From Lumnitzera littorea (Eukaryota; Streptophyta; Magnoliopsida; Myrtales; Combretaceae): a stretch of DNA of 64,000 bases. Below the pieces are notes generated by a model. That model searched no databases. It had not been told where the DNA came from and saw only the letters and a list, made by a program, of their open reading frames with translations. Within the stretch, counting starts at the first letter, position 1. Each line of letters begins with the position of its first letter. Of this stretch, positions 47,855 through 61,907 are shown in pieces. The stretch covers positions 112,443,692-112,507,691 of the forward strand of contig JAMXBB010000004.1 of NCBI GenBank assembly GCA_024138015.1. Direction: 5' to 3'. The position numbers were made by a program, and so were the translations under genes.

Positions 47855-49815
47855 TATTCAAAGAACAGTTAGTTTTGCTGATTAATGATGAAGTGCAAGA
47901 TAATATCGTTCTCTATCGTATTGCATTGTTAAATGAGACACTTCGTTACATTTCTGCTGGCATGCTCCTAGTAAGTTATTTTTTATTTAGCCAATCATGT
48001 CCCTAGTAGTTGATACATAGAAAATTAAATTTAGGTTGTATCTATCACTTACTATTTTGAAAAAAGAAAATGGTAAACGCTGTCTTGTGGGTAATTTTAA
48101 CGGATTTGGATCTTTTAAGATTATTTTCTTAAAGTTATCGCTTAAAGTAAATGGATAATATTATAAAAAAATAATGAAATTATAATAGCATCACATAATA
48201 TTTCAAAAATCGAAATAATTTCAACCATTAAATTTATAATTTTACTTAAAAACACTTTAGAAGATCTAATTCTGTATTTTAACAGATAAAAAAGCTAAAC
48301 TATTATACCTTTCTATGTATTTGATTTTTTATTAACGTGAAAAAATTGTAAAGTTTTATTTTTCTTTTCTTTTTCTTTTTTGGTTGCTGGGCTTATTAAT
48401 TTATACTGTTGAAGCACTTGTTAAAAGGAATATGCCTTTTTTTAGTTTAATTTATGCAACTTTGCTGTCAACCAAAAATAACAAATACTGGGCTAAAAAT
48501 TGATATGTTACTTTAATCGAGGAAGTCTTTATATTTCATTTTCATTCCCCCTTTGATAATATTACATGGTGCACCATATTTGATTGACTTGCTAATGTTT
48601 TACATTTGTATAAAATATGATTGATGATGTATGCCTTTAGTTCCTGACTTTAGCTTTGTATTATCACTTTTGTCCTATTTTCTTGGAATGTTCTGGCAAA
48701 TTTTATCAATCACTTTCTTGGCTTATTTTATTCGAAATAAACAAACGGCTTCTAAATACATTATTTGAGGTGAATTGCAATCTTATAAACTATAAATGCG
48801 AGAGTCGTTTGAAAAATAAATGGCATTCGTATTAGTGGCTTTCACATACGACTTCTTAGTATGATCATACTATCATTAATATATATTAAAATTTTATTAA
48901 TATTTAGTATAATTAAATCTTTTTTTTTTCTCTTTATAGGATGCCAACCATAATATATAGAATCACTTTTTTGGATAAGATAGCAGATGAGTTAGGTCCC
49001 ATTTAACTACTTCTACTAATATTTTGTTAAAGAAGACATGGGTACACACACATGGATTTAGGTATAGGTTCATAAAGTTGGTATCTCAAAATGATTTTTT
49101 ATAAAATTTTATTTTATATATAAATATAAGTTACTTGATATAGGGCGTTATTTATAAAAAAATTCGGACCTTCGAGCTGGAGAGATATAATAAGATAGTT
49201 AAGATAATATTTTGGCCCGTGCAATTAATAACTTGGAAAAGTATATATAGTAGCCAAAACCTCTATTATACAGGCAACACGAACCCCAGCTATTAGGATT
49301 TTGTGGTTACTTAGTTGAGTTAGCCAAATAAAGAAATATGAAATATGTAAATATAGAACATAAAGCGAAAAATATAATAAGCAGTACTTTACTAGTAAAG
49401 TTATACATCGAGGGGCTGCATATGTATATAAGTATATATGTTGTTAGTGATTACTAAGTTTTATTACAGTGGAAGAAAATATCTCGTACGTGATAGGCAA
49501 GTAAACATTGAACACTATGAGGTCTTCGCTTTAATAAAATTCTGTTTGATTGGGAAAAAAAAAAAAAAAAAGGAAAGAAAGAAAGAAATCACTCACTCTA
49601 GAAGGGACTTTTTTTATATAAAGGAAAATGATTGATGAGTCATCAATATAACTCTAGCATAAACGGCTTCATCATAGGGTGCATTCATAGACATCCACAT
49701 GCCAATAGATCTCGTGTACTTAATATAATACATACGGATGCGTATAACATGAAAGATTAGTCTGTCGGTAGTACACTTTATTTTATAACCTTTATTTATG
49801 ATCACTCAAGGAAGT
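47855..49815. other. Upstream region of the receptor kinase and intergenic DNA
   Basis: AT-rich with no gene recognised. The kinase promoter presumably lies in the first few hundred bases. A poly-A/GAAA tract lies at 49554-49588. Confidence 0.4.
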
Positions 49816-49819
49816 TATG

Positions 49820-50378
49820 GATTTTCGCTTTGAAATCCAAAAATCAAGTTTTGAATATGTTTATGCAATTTCATACTAAAATATAGAGAAAAATTGGACG
49901 ATAGGTCAAATGTATTTGAGTAGACATGACGGTGAATATAAAGGTGCTCTTGAGGAAAATTGTAGAACTCATGGGATTAAACTTTATAAAATAATAAAAT
50001 AATGCCAAATACAACAAAATAGTGTTATAGAAAAGATGAATTACACTATTATCAAAGGACCAACTATATGTTATCTCATGTCATGGTTCCTAAATCATTT
50101 AGAGAAGAAGCAATGGAGATAACAATTGATTTGATCAACTTATCTCTCTTATACGCTCTAAATAATGATATCCTACGGAGAGTATGGATAGATAAAAATA
50201 TTTTTTATGACCATTTCCAAATGTTCAATTGTAGGGTTTTCGTGCAAATCACCAAAGATGAAAGAGCAAATTTTAATGCAAACTCAAAGTAATACACATG
50301 TCTAGGCTATATAGATGATGGGTATGGATATAGATTACGGAATCATTTAAATATTTTTTGCAATATAAAAAATATGTA
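49820..50378 (+). pseudogene. Ty1/copia integrase fragment
   Basis: With frame changes, the + strand reads 'SRHDGEYKGALEENCRTHGI' (family: RSDNGGEYxSxxFxxYCxxHGI), then 'VMVPKSFREEAMEITIDLIN' and 'RVWIDKNIFYDHFQMFNCRV', then 'YIDDGYGYRL' (family: LPKSFWGEAxxTAxYLIN..., VWxGKxVSYxHLxVFGCRAF, GYxDEExGYRL). Stops and a lost catalytic Asp make it a dead fragment. It stops at the solo LTR insertion point. Confidence 0.85.
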
Positions 50379-53300
50379 GTATATGTCACGCCTCGAAGCG
50401 GCAGAATCGTAACAGCCCCGCCGTGTAAACCATCCTAAGATAGAAGTTGGCCTTACAACCGCTATCTTAGACCTGATCTATACAAGGCATCCACAATTAA
50501 CCCGCTTTGAAGTAGACAGTTTGTAATTTAAATAATCATTTACATATAAAAGTGAGGAATTATATATATATGTTATCATTCAGTTATTACAGTTAAAGTT
50601 TACAATATTTCTCTATAGTATATTCCTTAGTTATTACATTATTCGGAAATGAAAAATAATTCTAAAATAAAAACTTACACCTTATAATTTTGTGTTTATT
50701 CTTTAATATTTTTCCTCACTCCCCAGGATCCAGCAGTTGCTAGTTTCAAAGTAGTTGTTTGCCGCTTCAGAGTAGTTGTTTGCCGCTTCTTAGCTAGCAC
50801 CTGCACGACGTCTATAGGGATGTGAGCAACCACAGCTCAATAAGTTAGGACGGAGGACTTAAAACTATACTATACACACAATAAGGTTTTCAATCAATTA
50901 TTAGGTGCAATGCATGTGCAAGTAAATGCCATCGCACAATGTTGTCCGACCCGTCGTGAGATTAAAGAAATTGTGTTCGCTCTAATCCGGATTGAGGAGT
51001 TGCCGTTAATGCAACAGCTCACGACTAAACTCAGGCTTATGTAATGGAGACCTTACTCCTCCCGCGACTACCTTCGAACCACTACCTTCACCCTCGCCGC
51101 GACCTCCTCTCCTGTCACTTAGTTCGACTGAGAATGAAGAAGGGACCATTTTACAATCCTGCGCTATCCCTTCCGAAGGGGTCGGTATTTGGCCGGAGAG
51201 TCTTAAGTTCCCCTAACAGGTTGCCATACATATCCAATTATGATTACTGGTCGGATATTTAATTAAGTCCAGTTTAAGGTGGTCAATCCTTTCATACAAT
51301 TCATACAATACATGCCAGAGCAACAAACAGAGTCATAGCATCACCAATAATCAAACACATGCATACATTCAACTATCTAACAAGCATAACCAAGCATAAT
51401 CTTAAACTTCAAAAAATACAGTATCGTATTAATCCCAACTTACTTCGACTCCTTACTCACTCACTCGAGGTCCGATTTGCTCAGGCCATCGCCGATCATC
51501 CCTATAACACAAACGTGGTTTCAGTTTTTCATATAAATATTATAAGTTCATTTTATCTTATAACGCTTATTGTTAGGTTTTGTTTAAGGTTGAATATGCC
51601 TAATTATCTAGGTATTAAGTCTTTTTCAATTATTCTAGGTTTGGGGTTAGATTTAGGTTTGGTTTTCGCATCGATTTTTAAATTAGATTTTTAGTTCGAT
51701 TTCTAAGTAATGTTTTAGATTCCAACCTTAGAAATCCGTTTCAACCCCCCATAATGTGAAATTAATCACATTACTTCCTGATCTCCTAAATACCATCATT
51801 ACCTTTAATTAGTATTTTATTCCATCCGGTACACTTAAATCCTTATTTGTGTACCGAATTTACTTCTAATGTGAGAAATTTTTACATTTTTCATATAATT
51901 ACATAAATTCAAGTTTCCCATCAGATTTATTGTATATTTTTATTATTATCATAATATCAATTTTTATTCTAATATTTTCTATTTAGCATATTTCCAAAAA
52001 TTACATATTATGCATTTTGCCCTATTATATACATAATGCACTTCTAATATTTCTATCACTTTAATTACCATCCCTAAACATCAATTATCATTTCAAAATG
52101 TCTAAATTCATCCTAGATCAGATTTTACTCATATTTTCCCTAATTTACAAAATTAACTTAAAGTTAACTATTTTTCCCTATTAATCATTTACTACATAAT
52201 TAACCTAATAATTACATCTAACACCTTAAATGCTACAAGTATCATACTCCATCAGATTTCAACATCCTAAAACATCTACTTATTCACTAAGTCAGTAATT
52301 AATAATTTAATTACTTAATTAACCTTAAATTACTCATTTTATGTCTTATTTTAAGGCCTAAAAATTATCTAAAAATTTCGAAAATTAATTTTTGAAAAAG
52401 GGCTTCATAGCACTGTTCTATATCATCTAAATAATCTACACAAAAATTTTGGGCTTGAAACTACACTCCTAAGGTCATTTATTTTTAAACCGAAATGTGC
52501 TCGATTTTGCACAATTTCTTAAGGACCATATATTACGGAACATGTTTTCATCAAAATAATATTTTTCCTACAAACTACATACAAAAATATCCCAGAATAA
52601 AAAAATTCATAATTTTCTAATCATATTTACTATTTTTACAAAATTACACAAGAATCGGGCTAGAAATCGGACTCACCGATTTGGGTGGCTCCGACCACCG
52701 CGGGCCGCCGTGGCCTTGTCGGCCGGCCTGGGTGCTACCACCACTGTGTGGTGGTGGTGGTGGCCGTCCACTCCCAGCTGCTCGTCTGATGTGGGTTCCC
52801 TTTAAAAGCCCTAATTGCACAGTTTTTTCTAATTTTTTTCTAAACCGAATTTTTCTCTCAATTTTCATCTCTCTCTATTTTTCTCACTTTCCAAACTGCC
52901 GAAATGAGCTCTGTGATTTTTCCTGCTATTTATAGGGTTTTGTGGGATTTATTGTGCATTAAATGGGACAAGATAATTGCCTTATCCCTTAATTTTTGGC
53001 TTTTGTGTTATCTTAATTTAATTGGCCGAATTTTTTCTTATTTTTCCCAGCTGCCATGACCCAATTCTGGATGATTCATGATTTTTCCTTAATTAATTAT
53101 GAATTTTCTTTAAGCATTTAGTATTATTTTAGTACATTTCTCGTATTTTAAGAAATTATGCGTATTTATACTTACATGTAAATTCATATATAGTACAAAT
53201 AAATATTCTTAAATATTATTTAGGTCATTCTATTATTTTTAGTATACATATATTCTATCTCTAGTAATTTATTAGTTGTTAGATTACACTTTTTACCTTT

Positions 53301-53491
53301 TCAGTAATTAGCAATTATTATGCTTAAAATTTGAAAATTTTGTAATCTCCTATTTTATTACTTATTTTTTTAAATTTATGTTTACGGGGTTATTTTTACT
53401 AATATTTCTCTTGATGGTTTATAATTCAGGCTCGATCGGATCTTTCAGCCGATCGAAATCTTGAGTGATTGGTTGTGGGGCTTACAGTATA
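50379..53491 (-). mobile_element. Solo LTR, 3.1 kb, with 5-bp target-site duplication
   Basis: The LTR spans 50384-53486. On the + strand it begins TGTCACGCC and ends GGGGCTTACA, i.e. TG...CA termini. GTATA stands immediately on both sides (50379-50383 and 53487-53491). On the minus strand it starts TGTAAGCCCC, has a GC-rich promoter-proximal block (52680-52800) and a 'ttattgagctg...gcaggt' box 400-440 bases before its end. Length and ends fit a chromovirus-like (Tekay/Del) LTR. No internal region lies beside it, so it arose by recombination between the two LTRs of a full element. It sits at the end of the copia fragment. Confidence 0.85.
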
Positions 53492-54080
53492 GATATATAT
53501 ATATTTAATAATAATAAAATGTTTTGATAATAATATGTATAACTCTATAGTTTTAAACTTTGTAAATGGGTTTTTCTGATCATATTGGAAAGATTTATAA
53601 ATAACAAAACCCCCTTGCATGTAGTGGTATCAATTGGTCTTCTAAATTCTAACTTAGTGAGTATCATTGAAACACTACGCAGGATGTAACTCTCAAAAGT
53701 TTAAGGAAAAATTAAGAAAATATTAGCGAACTCATCACCCAATTAAACACAACAATATTTAGAACCTTAAGGACAATAATAACAAATATAATGCTAATAA
53801 TAATAATACTTTAAGAATTATGAGATCTTTAAGTAAAAGCAATAATAATAATAACACAAAAAAAAAAGACTACATTATCTAAAAGAATCATGAGAAGATA
53901 ATTGTGCTAGATATAACCAAGTTGAATTTTTAGAAGGCCTAAAAATTTGATTTCCTTGTTGGCATGGTATTCTAGAGCCCATTGCTTAAGCCCATATTTA
54001 TGTTGCATCTGCCTACAAAACTTCTACAAGGCCTGCTGCCTTTCCTCTTTTTCAAATCCAACCGTAACCCACAGCCTTAA
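53492..54080. other. AT-rich spacer, no gene recognised
   Basis: It contains an (AT) tract and an ATAATAATA-rich stretch (53740-53860). It could hold the continuation of the copia fragment interrupted by the solo LTR, but I cannot read copia sequence here. Confidence 0.35.
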
Positions 54081-57000
54081 CTGACCCAATTAATAATCTT
54101 AACTAGGAGAACTAGAATAATCTTTTACTGCTGCTAAAAACTTCACGTGTGTGCCTGTGTTTTGCCCCCAATGTACCATTTTTTTCAAAACACACCCTTC
54201 AATATCACTTTAAGTACACTCCTAAGCCAAGCAAAATCTGCTTAAGATCTCCCCCTCCCTCTTCATTTGCAAAAACCAAATGCATAAAAACACTTAAAAC
54301 TCTCAAAATCTCAAAGCCCTATCCACGTCAAACTCCAAACACATTAACTCGACTTCTTGATCACGCGAGCTACAAACCGACTGCTCATCATTTCCATCCC
54401 CTCCTTGCTGCAGCGTTTTCTGTCGAAGAGTGACACAGACAAGAGCCCTTAGCCTCAACACAACCAGCGACGTCACATGCCCAGCCACCTTCTCATCCGC
54501 CGCACCTCCTTATAGCCAACGTCCCTATTGTAATAGTGAGAAATGGGGCAGCTAGCTAAGTAAATAAAAACAGCCCGTGACTTGTCATCTCGCACTCCGA
54601 CGACGAACACGATAGTAAGGCGAATGCCTGCTTTAGTTTCAGCTTGTTTCCATGAAATGAAACTCATAAGCAAACTCTACTTCTCTCCCCTTCTTCATGT
54701 TTCCTCTTCATCTAGCTCTTTGATTTGTATCGTATCCGAAGAATAAAGCAGCAATCTCCATTAATGAACTTCTCCTTCATCTACCTGCAAACAATTCTCT
54801 GACGACGAAACTCGACCTAAGGTAAGCGTCTAACACTAGCCTTGAGCTGTTCCGCATGAACAAGATTTATTTACTAACTCGACCACTATTTTTCTTCACT
54901 TCCATTTCGTGGCCACAATTGCAGCCAACCGAGTATTATGAACAGACCTGAGGACCTCCATTTCACTGACAAGAAGTTCCCACAACAATTCTATTAAACA
55001 TCTCGACACCACAAAGCGAACTGTGGTAACCTTCAATCCTTTACCCGAACTTACTCGAAATTTATTAAACTAGAATCTAACCTTGTCTTTCATTTGTTAT
55101 TCTTGTCTGCATTATGGTTGTGTTGCCATTTAAGGTCTTCGCTCCGAGTCACTTTCCGCGAGTGTACTGTCGAGTCAACTCATGGTAGGTAAGTTTCTGT
55201 CCTAGGATAAGAACACTACATGGGAGTATGATCAAAGTAAACTAAGTTAAAACAATAATAATAATAGTTAAGAAAAAAAAAAAAAAAGGAAGAATAAAAA
55301 AGAAAAGGGTACGAGTAAGAAGTTGAAATGGAAAACCAAGGACAGATGTCTTGAAGCCTCAGTAGATGAAAAGGAAATACAAGGATGCTGATGTTGTGTA
55401 CTTTACAAATGTGAGTGGAGAGAGGGCTTGATTTAACCTTGCTGTAGAGGTCTTGCTGGTTTTTAATTTTAAATAAAAGTTAACTAAACGCAACTTTCAG
55501 TCAACGGGAACTTTAGATCGCTACGTCCAGTAACGGGCATTTCAATATTTTGCAAAGAGGATGAATTAAAAGATAGTTGTAATACACAATTTTTTTTAGT
55601 TAATAATAATAATGATGATGAAAAATAATACCAATAATAGTAGGAAGAACAAGAGGCATGGGGTAGTGTTGACCAAATATTACGTGACCGAAGTTGAGCT
55701 TGCGATAGTCGAACATAGGAAAAGTCCCTAATATCGGTATACTACATGTATATACTACATAAGATAACTTTGGAAAAGAGCCATGAAAAGCTAGATGATA
55801 AATAAATAAATAAAGTTTTAGAAATGGAATTATCGGATTAAATGAATTCTTTTAGAGTTTTGCTAGTCAACTTCAAAACAATAGTAATTATGTCTAGTTT
55901 ATGTAATACTGGAATAAAAAGTTTTCTTTGAGGGGAAAAATCAAAAGTTATACAATGTACATGTTATAAAAGAATATATCATAATAATAATAATAATAAA
56001 GTAAAATGTGGAACAACAACAAACTATAATTAGATTAGAAACTAATGACATATCAATACTATACTAGTAATTACTATAACAATCTAATATTGCATAACGA
56101 TGTAAGTTGAGGAATATATTTTCTAAAGTCAATAAACAAATTTGAGTAATGTAAACCTTTATTTAAATCAAATCAGCTTAGAGTCAATAGCTTGTTATGG
56201 CTAGTCATTACAACTTGATACTAAATTAACCAAGATTAAATAAAAAAATAAGTAGACGAATATGTTTGTTGAGGATATTAGAAACTGAAACCCTATAAAC
56301 TTATTTCTTATAGACTCAATATCGACAAAGTATAACTCATAAAGAATCCATGAAAAGAATCAAAGAAGGGGTTATTGGATATGCTTAACATGGTCCTTAA
56401 GCTTAAATCGAAGCAAAAGATCAAATTTTGATTTTTTAGGAGCATACTAAATTTTAGAGGAAAATAAGAAATTTCCAATTTAAAATAATATATAAGATAC
56501 AACTTATATTCTTGGATAGAAAAAAAAAAGGGAGAGAGAGACAGGAATAAATATATATGTAGGAACTAATGATTTTAGTAGGTTATAATATACTTATAAC
56601 TAGCAAATGGTAGCATTAGTAATTCATTAAGCATAAATTTAGCATCAAAATTTTCTATGTTTATCTCTAATAAATTAGGGAATAAATGCATAGGTATTAA
56701 ATTGATATAGGAATTCCAAACTTTAAATGGGAACAATTCAAACTTGTAGTTATTAGTGAATATTTTTGTGCATATCTTAATAAATTGAATAACATTGAAA
56801 ACTTTGAATATATATATATACATGCATTTTCCTTAATATTTTCAATCAAGTAAAAGACTCGTAGAGCTTCCATTTCAATTTATTTGGTTTTAATAGTGGA
56901 CAATATTAACATTAACATTTTAACAAGCCTATGCTATAATATAAAAGTCAAGAAATACCTTACTAAGTCACCCAATACATCAATTAGATCTAGTGATCGT

Positions 57001-58666
57001 AAGAATTAGCCTACTATAGCTTAGTTTTGAAGTTATAATCAAAAAGAAATGAAAGTTTAAGATTTGTAACCTAAGAATTTTACTAAGGCCAAAATCAAAC
57101 ATTCAATCCCAAACTAGTTTAAGTAAGCATTCCCTAATATAACAAGCTATGCTTAACTTATAAAATAAATTAATTCAATCAATCACTTTAATTAAGAAAC
57201 CAACTCAACATCATCAATATTCCCAAAAAAGTCAACCCTTTAAGGTAGTTATTTATTTACAAGCAAATAGAACTAAACTAAATAAATTACTTTTGACTAA
57301 AAGTTTAGGTTCAAACCAAAAATTAAGCTGTCTTAAGCAATATTGACTTTGGGGGAATTCTGTATCAATTATTTAACCAAGAACTATTATAATTAATTAC
57401 CTCAAATGGTTGAGTTACTCTTGATGATTATCATACTTATTTATACTTACAATATAGTTGAACTTTAATTAATATGTGATACAAAGTTGAATTGCTTGGA
57501 GGATATAGGAAATACATGTGCTTGATATTACTTGCTATGTTGTGCAAAATACTCTAAATAATATGAAACTGAAAATTAGATGTCATGTTCATTAATTGCA
57601 TTCTTATCGTTAAGTATTTGTCTTATTTGTTTGGTCACCTCATAATGCATATAACAACTATTCAACTTAAAATTTAAATTTGACATGCATTGCATAACTT
57701 GTATAAAGAAGGCTGTCAGTATTACGCAGATGCATAAAGAGGTCGCATGAAGGTGATGCTTAATCTGATGTAACCTTGCCCTGACCTTTGGAAACTATTA
57801 AGAACCAAGGAATGCCATCTTTGATTGGGGCCCCGTTTGTAAATGCATTCACTTAGGGCTACCTATACTCTTGAGCATATCTGTATTATCAAATCACCAT
57901 TTTAATAATAAAGTAAAATCTTACTTAAGCTAGGCTCGTAGTATTTTGATATATTAATTAATAAGACATTAGGCTAAGGGTGATTTAACTTAGAGTGCTG
58001 AAGCTTGAAGTTAATGTGTTGGTACTGATTTCCTAACCCTTAACAGTCAAAGGGCATAAATCCAAGTTGCACACAGTTTTTGGATGACTTTGTATACTAT
58101 TACATTCATATAATTGTACATGTATTGTACTTTAATAATTGATAACTTGTTTGCTAATTACTTATTGTATGGTATGAGGGATGATCTCATTGTGCCATGG
58201 TTTTGCTCACCCCCAATAGTCTTTCTTGTAGGTTGCATCAAAGCTTGGAATGGGTTAAGAGCCAAGTGATAAGTGTACAAGCCTCAAACTTTAAAGGATA
58301 AGCATAGGATAGAATATTATTTACATTGACTTAGATTGTGTGAGGGAGAATATTAAAACATGTGTTCTTCTATTTTCAAAATTTCTATACCTTTAAACTT
58401 ATTTTGAACCAATATCCTTAAAAAGTTTTAATTGCCCAATCTTATTGTTTGTGAGAGATTTTGATTCTTTAGGTTCTGGTGAACTATAGAATGTTAGTTT
58501 TCATAGATATTTTCATATAAATATGCTATACATATTGTGATTAATTGTAATTAGTAAATATTTGATTAAAGCCTTACAATCTCTTACTTACAAGTCATAT
58601 TGCAACTGCACATGTAACATAACGATTTTAGGATAATTCTACTAAGTTTTCTTTAGAGTCATTACA
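54081..58666 (+). mobile_element. Decayed LTR-like region, + orientation (borders tentative)
   Basis: The right end (58560-58666: 'caatctcttacttacaag' ... 'tttagagtcattaca') resembles the end of the 1-2147 block, and a 'gctcaccccc...gtaggttgca' box lies 430 bases before it, the same spacing as in the solo LTR. A GC-richer part (54230-55200) could be its promoter-proximal block. The middle (55250-57700) is AT-rich with ATAATA runs. No coding domain is seen, and the open frames at 54149-54433 and 54473-54673 have no known motif. A TTAAC at both 54077-54081 and 58667-58671 may be chance. Confidence 0.4.
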
Positions 58667-58715
58667 TTAACAAACTCCAAAAGCGAAACCTCTCATATAA
58701 ATTTTGAAAGAGTAA

Positions 58716-60410
58716 TGTAACACTCTATACTCAAATTTTAACCCATCCCAAGCTATTAAGTGACCTGTAACAAGGACTATTGGGGCTAAACAAATCATAG
58801 CTTAGTAAAGTTCCCTTCTCATATCATGCTTTCAAGCAAAAATAAGCAAGTTATTGTACAATCATGTGCGATACGTAATCAATCAAGAATATGGACATAA
58901 TAGCTTATACAACAACTAGTATCTATATAAGGTTAAGAGTTTACTCCCTTTATAATTATAGGTTGGGATGTAATATTAGTCTTAAACGAACAAAAATGTA
59001 CCATCAACCTTAGGTGTCTCTATCTCTCTAAAAATCAATACTATAGTTTAGGAAATGGTATGCCACCATGGGTCCATAAAAGGATGTATACAAGTTCAAA
59101 AGTAACATAAAAATTAAGAGAAACTCCACTTATGTGACTCTCATAGTAACCATACATCCATACCTCTAATCACTAAATCCCCATAGCTGGGCTCCAATCT
59201 AGGATAATACTTCCTTGTACCAAGTAGTTTTTAGGTGGTAGGATCGAGCTTTTAATAAGGTTTAAGCAACAATCACCTTATATCCCCTTATAAAGACAAA
59301 TAAACATACACATCCCATTACCCCCATGTTCAAGTGTATAGTAATGACAAAGCAATTATGCAAAGCACTGCATGCCCATTTAATTTTAGGCTAGATATAA
59401 TTAAGTTTATAATAATTTTGGCGAGTGCCAAAATACCATAGATAATCAACAAATAAATATATAACAAACAAATCAAGCAATCAATTTAATATTAATATAT
59501 TAAAATTGAGACAACCAAGTCAAACAAAAACACAATCACTTGCACGAACCCATAGTTATCCCTAAATACTTGTTAAACTTTTATTTTACACTAGAGAAAT
59601 GGTGCATTATATTGTAAACATAAATAACATGGTACTCATGGAAGGTAACTTATCCGAATCCATTCATAATATCGGTCGCAATAATCTTAAGGAAAAGTAT
59701 TCAAAATACGGTTTTTCAGATCGAAATCAATGCCACCTAAATAGATTTAGAAGTCAATTTCTTAGAGTTTATAAATATTAATGTGCCTAGACTTTTTGTA
59801 TACCCTTCTCATTTATAGTTGTTAGATAATTAATTGATTTGATTAGTTAAACATAATCTATTATATATAAAAGGTATAGTTACCTAATCTACTCGTTGCA
59901 TGTATCTAATACATATGTATATTACCTAGGTTCATATACATATACATATACATAAAAGGTCAATATATTACACTAAAATATAAATTTGTCCTTAGGTTTA
60001 TTTAAGGATACATATCAATTAAATATACATTTCCATATACTGTACCCGGAAGAGTTGCAAACTTAATTAGGAGAGGGAAGATTTAGGGACGTGTAATCAA
60101 TTTTTGGTCGTATGTTGTTCCACAAAAGTGTGTATATTTACTTATATATGTATGTATAGGTGGATATATTGTATATAATGGTCGGGTCCGATATTCACAT
60201 ATATGTAGCTACATTCTCATACTTTCATTTTGCACTGGTTTATAAAAAATAAATATTCAGTTCGTGAACATATATATGTTTTATGTGTACGTTATGTGAA
60301 CACATATACATGCACTCTCGGCCAGCAGTAGGCACATCTATATTTATATGTGAGTGTTGATTATTCTCGTGTACGTGTAGTTGCGTGTATGAAAATATAC
60401 ATAGGCCTAC

Positions 60411-60446
<36 letters not shown>

Positions 60447-60850
60447 GTATAATATATATAAGATATACAAATTTATATTACTTGTTTAAATACATGCGTG
60501 GAAGTGAAATTATACATTATATAGATCCATGTCGTAGGTTTACGAATGTAGTGCAGCAAGTATATACGTATCTATACATGTGGTCAAATATAACGGTAGC
60601 TATACTTTTATATGGATATATACTTGAACATTTATGCAGGCAGAGAGTGTAGAGATTGTTGTCCTTGAGTGATTTTAAAAATATGGAATAAATGCAGTGT
60701 CTATTTGTTTCTCCAGTCAATGTCACACACACACACACATATATATATGTATATATGTATGTATATAGATATATTTATCCATTTAAGGAATGAATCTTTT
60801 AAAATTTAAGTAAAGTTATAAATTCAATATCCGATTTATCCCATTCTCTT
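58716..60850. mobile_element. LTR-like/low-complexity block
   Basis: It begins TGTAACACTC at 58716, an LTR-like terminus facing the preceding block across a 49-base spacer. From 59860 to 60780 it is TATACATA-type low-complexity DNA like that in 1-370 and 40930-41560. No coding sequence is seen. Confidence 0.35.
60410..60446. repeat. (CT)n-(AT)n compound microsatellite
   Basis: About ten CT units (60410-60430) run directly into eight AT units (60431-60446). Confidence 0.9.
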
Positions 60851-61135
60851 TCTCTTTTAAATGTGTACTGGTGTGTCAAAGAGGGGCTTGGACCTCTCAA
60901 CATGGGCTAATTTGAACCCATTTAAGATTTATGGGTTTTGAAGTTCTTCAAATTATTGTGTTCGGTAGGGCTGTGTTGGGCTTAGTGCGTAGGCTAGCCC
61001 GTCTTTGAATTTTCTTTATAACACGCATGGATGTATGGGCTGGATTATTAGCCGAGTGGGTTGGGTTGGGATGGGGACCATTATATTTAGAGAATTTTGT
61101 TCTTAAATCAAAGTTATTTATAAAGAAAAATTCTT
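60850..61135. repeat. GGGCT/GGGTTGGG-rich degraded repeat
   Basis: Words such as GGGCTTGG, GGGCTGTGTTGGGC and GGGTTGGGTTGGGATGGGGACC cluster here in AT-rich surroundings, a composition seen in degraded plant MITEs. Borders are not resolved. Confidence 0.35.
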
Positions 61136-61907
61136 CTTTCAACTGCCTATAACTAACAATTTGATATCATATAGTTTTAATCATTAAATATATTCATATA
61201 ATGGTTAAAAAGAAAAAATCAAACCCATCTTACAAAATTTTTAACCATCGTATCCAACTATATAGTTAGAATTTTCTATTGCACATACTTCTCCGATTGC
61301 TATTATTTTATTTATCTATTATTTTAATTACACAAAATTATTATTATTTGAAAAATTCATTGCACATTTTAATCCAAGTTTTTTTTTTTTTTGCTTATAC
61401 AGCACGAGTGCATCTTCCGCTAATATTATTAAAAGAAAAATCTATTTTTAACTATCATAACTATCAAATTTTGGTGTCTTATGATTTTAAGGCATTTAAT
61501 ATATTCCACATATGTTTAGTAGTTATCACAACAATTTAAAACCAATCCTACAACCTCTTCAACTATATCCTATTCACCCATAAAATATGTTCACCTTTTT
61601 TCACATACATGATGCTCGCTTTAGAATTTCTCTCATTCGACCATTTATATGATGATTTGTTTTATTCCTCAATTCTCTTATTCAATTCATTTTGCGTAAA
61701 GATGGCCAAAAATAAAAAATTTTTAGTTCAATAATAATGAAATGACATAATTCAATTAACACAAATAATATTAACTTTCTAAAATGAAAAGTTTTTATAT
61801 GATTCATATTTTTTATAACTAGATGGCAAAAATAAAAAATCCCAAAGGACTTTAATTTAATTTTTTTTATTTTTTTGCATGTACATCGTAGGTGCATAAT
61901 CTACTAC
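61136..61907. other. AT-rich DNA with two related 'ACAxC..GAGTGCAT' motifs
   Basis: No gene is seen. After T-rich runs, 61394-61424 and 61877-61907 carry related hairpin-like motifs (see findings). Confidence 0.4.

Noticed and set aside
54077..58671. TTAAC flanking a possible 4.6-kb LTR (TG at 54082, CA at 58666)
   Set aside because: The left terminus TGACCCAATT does not look like the other LTR starts here, and a 7-base coincidence over several kb of AT-rich DNA is likely.
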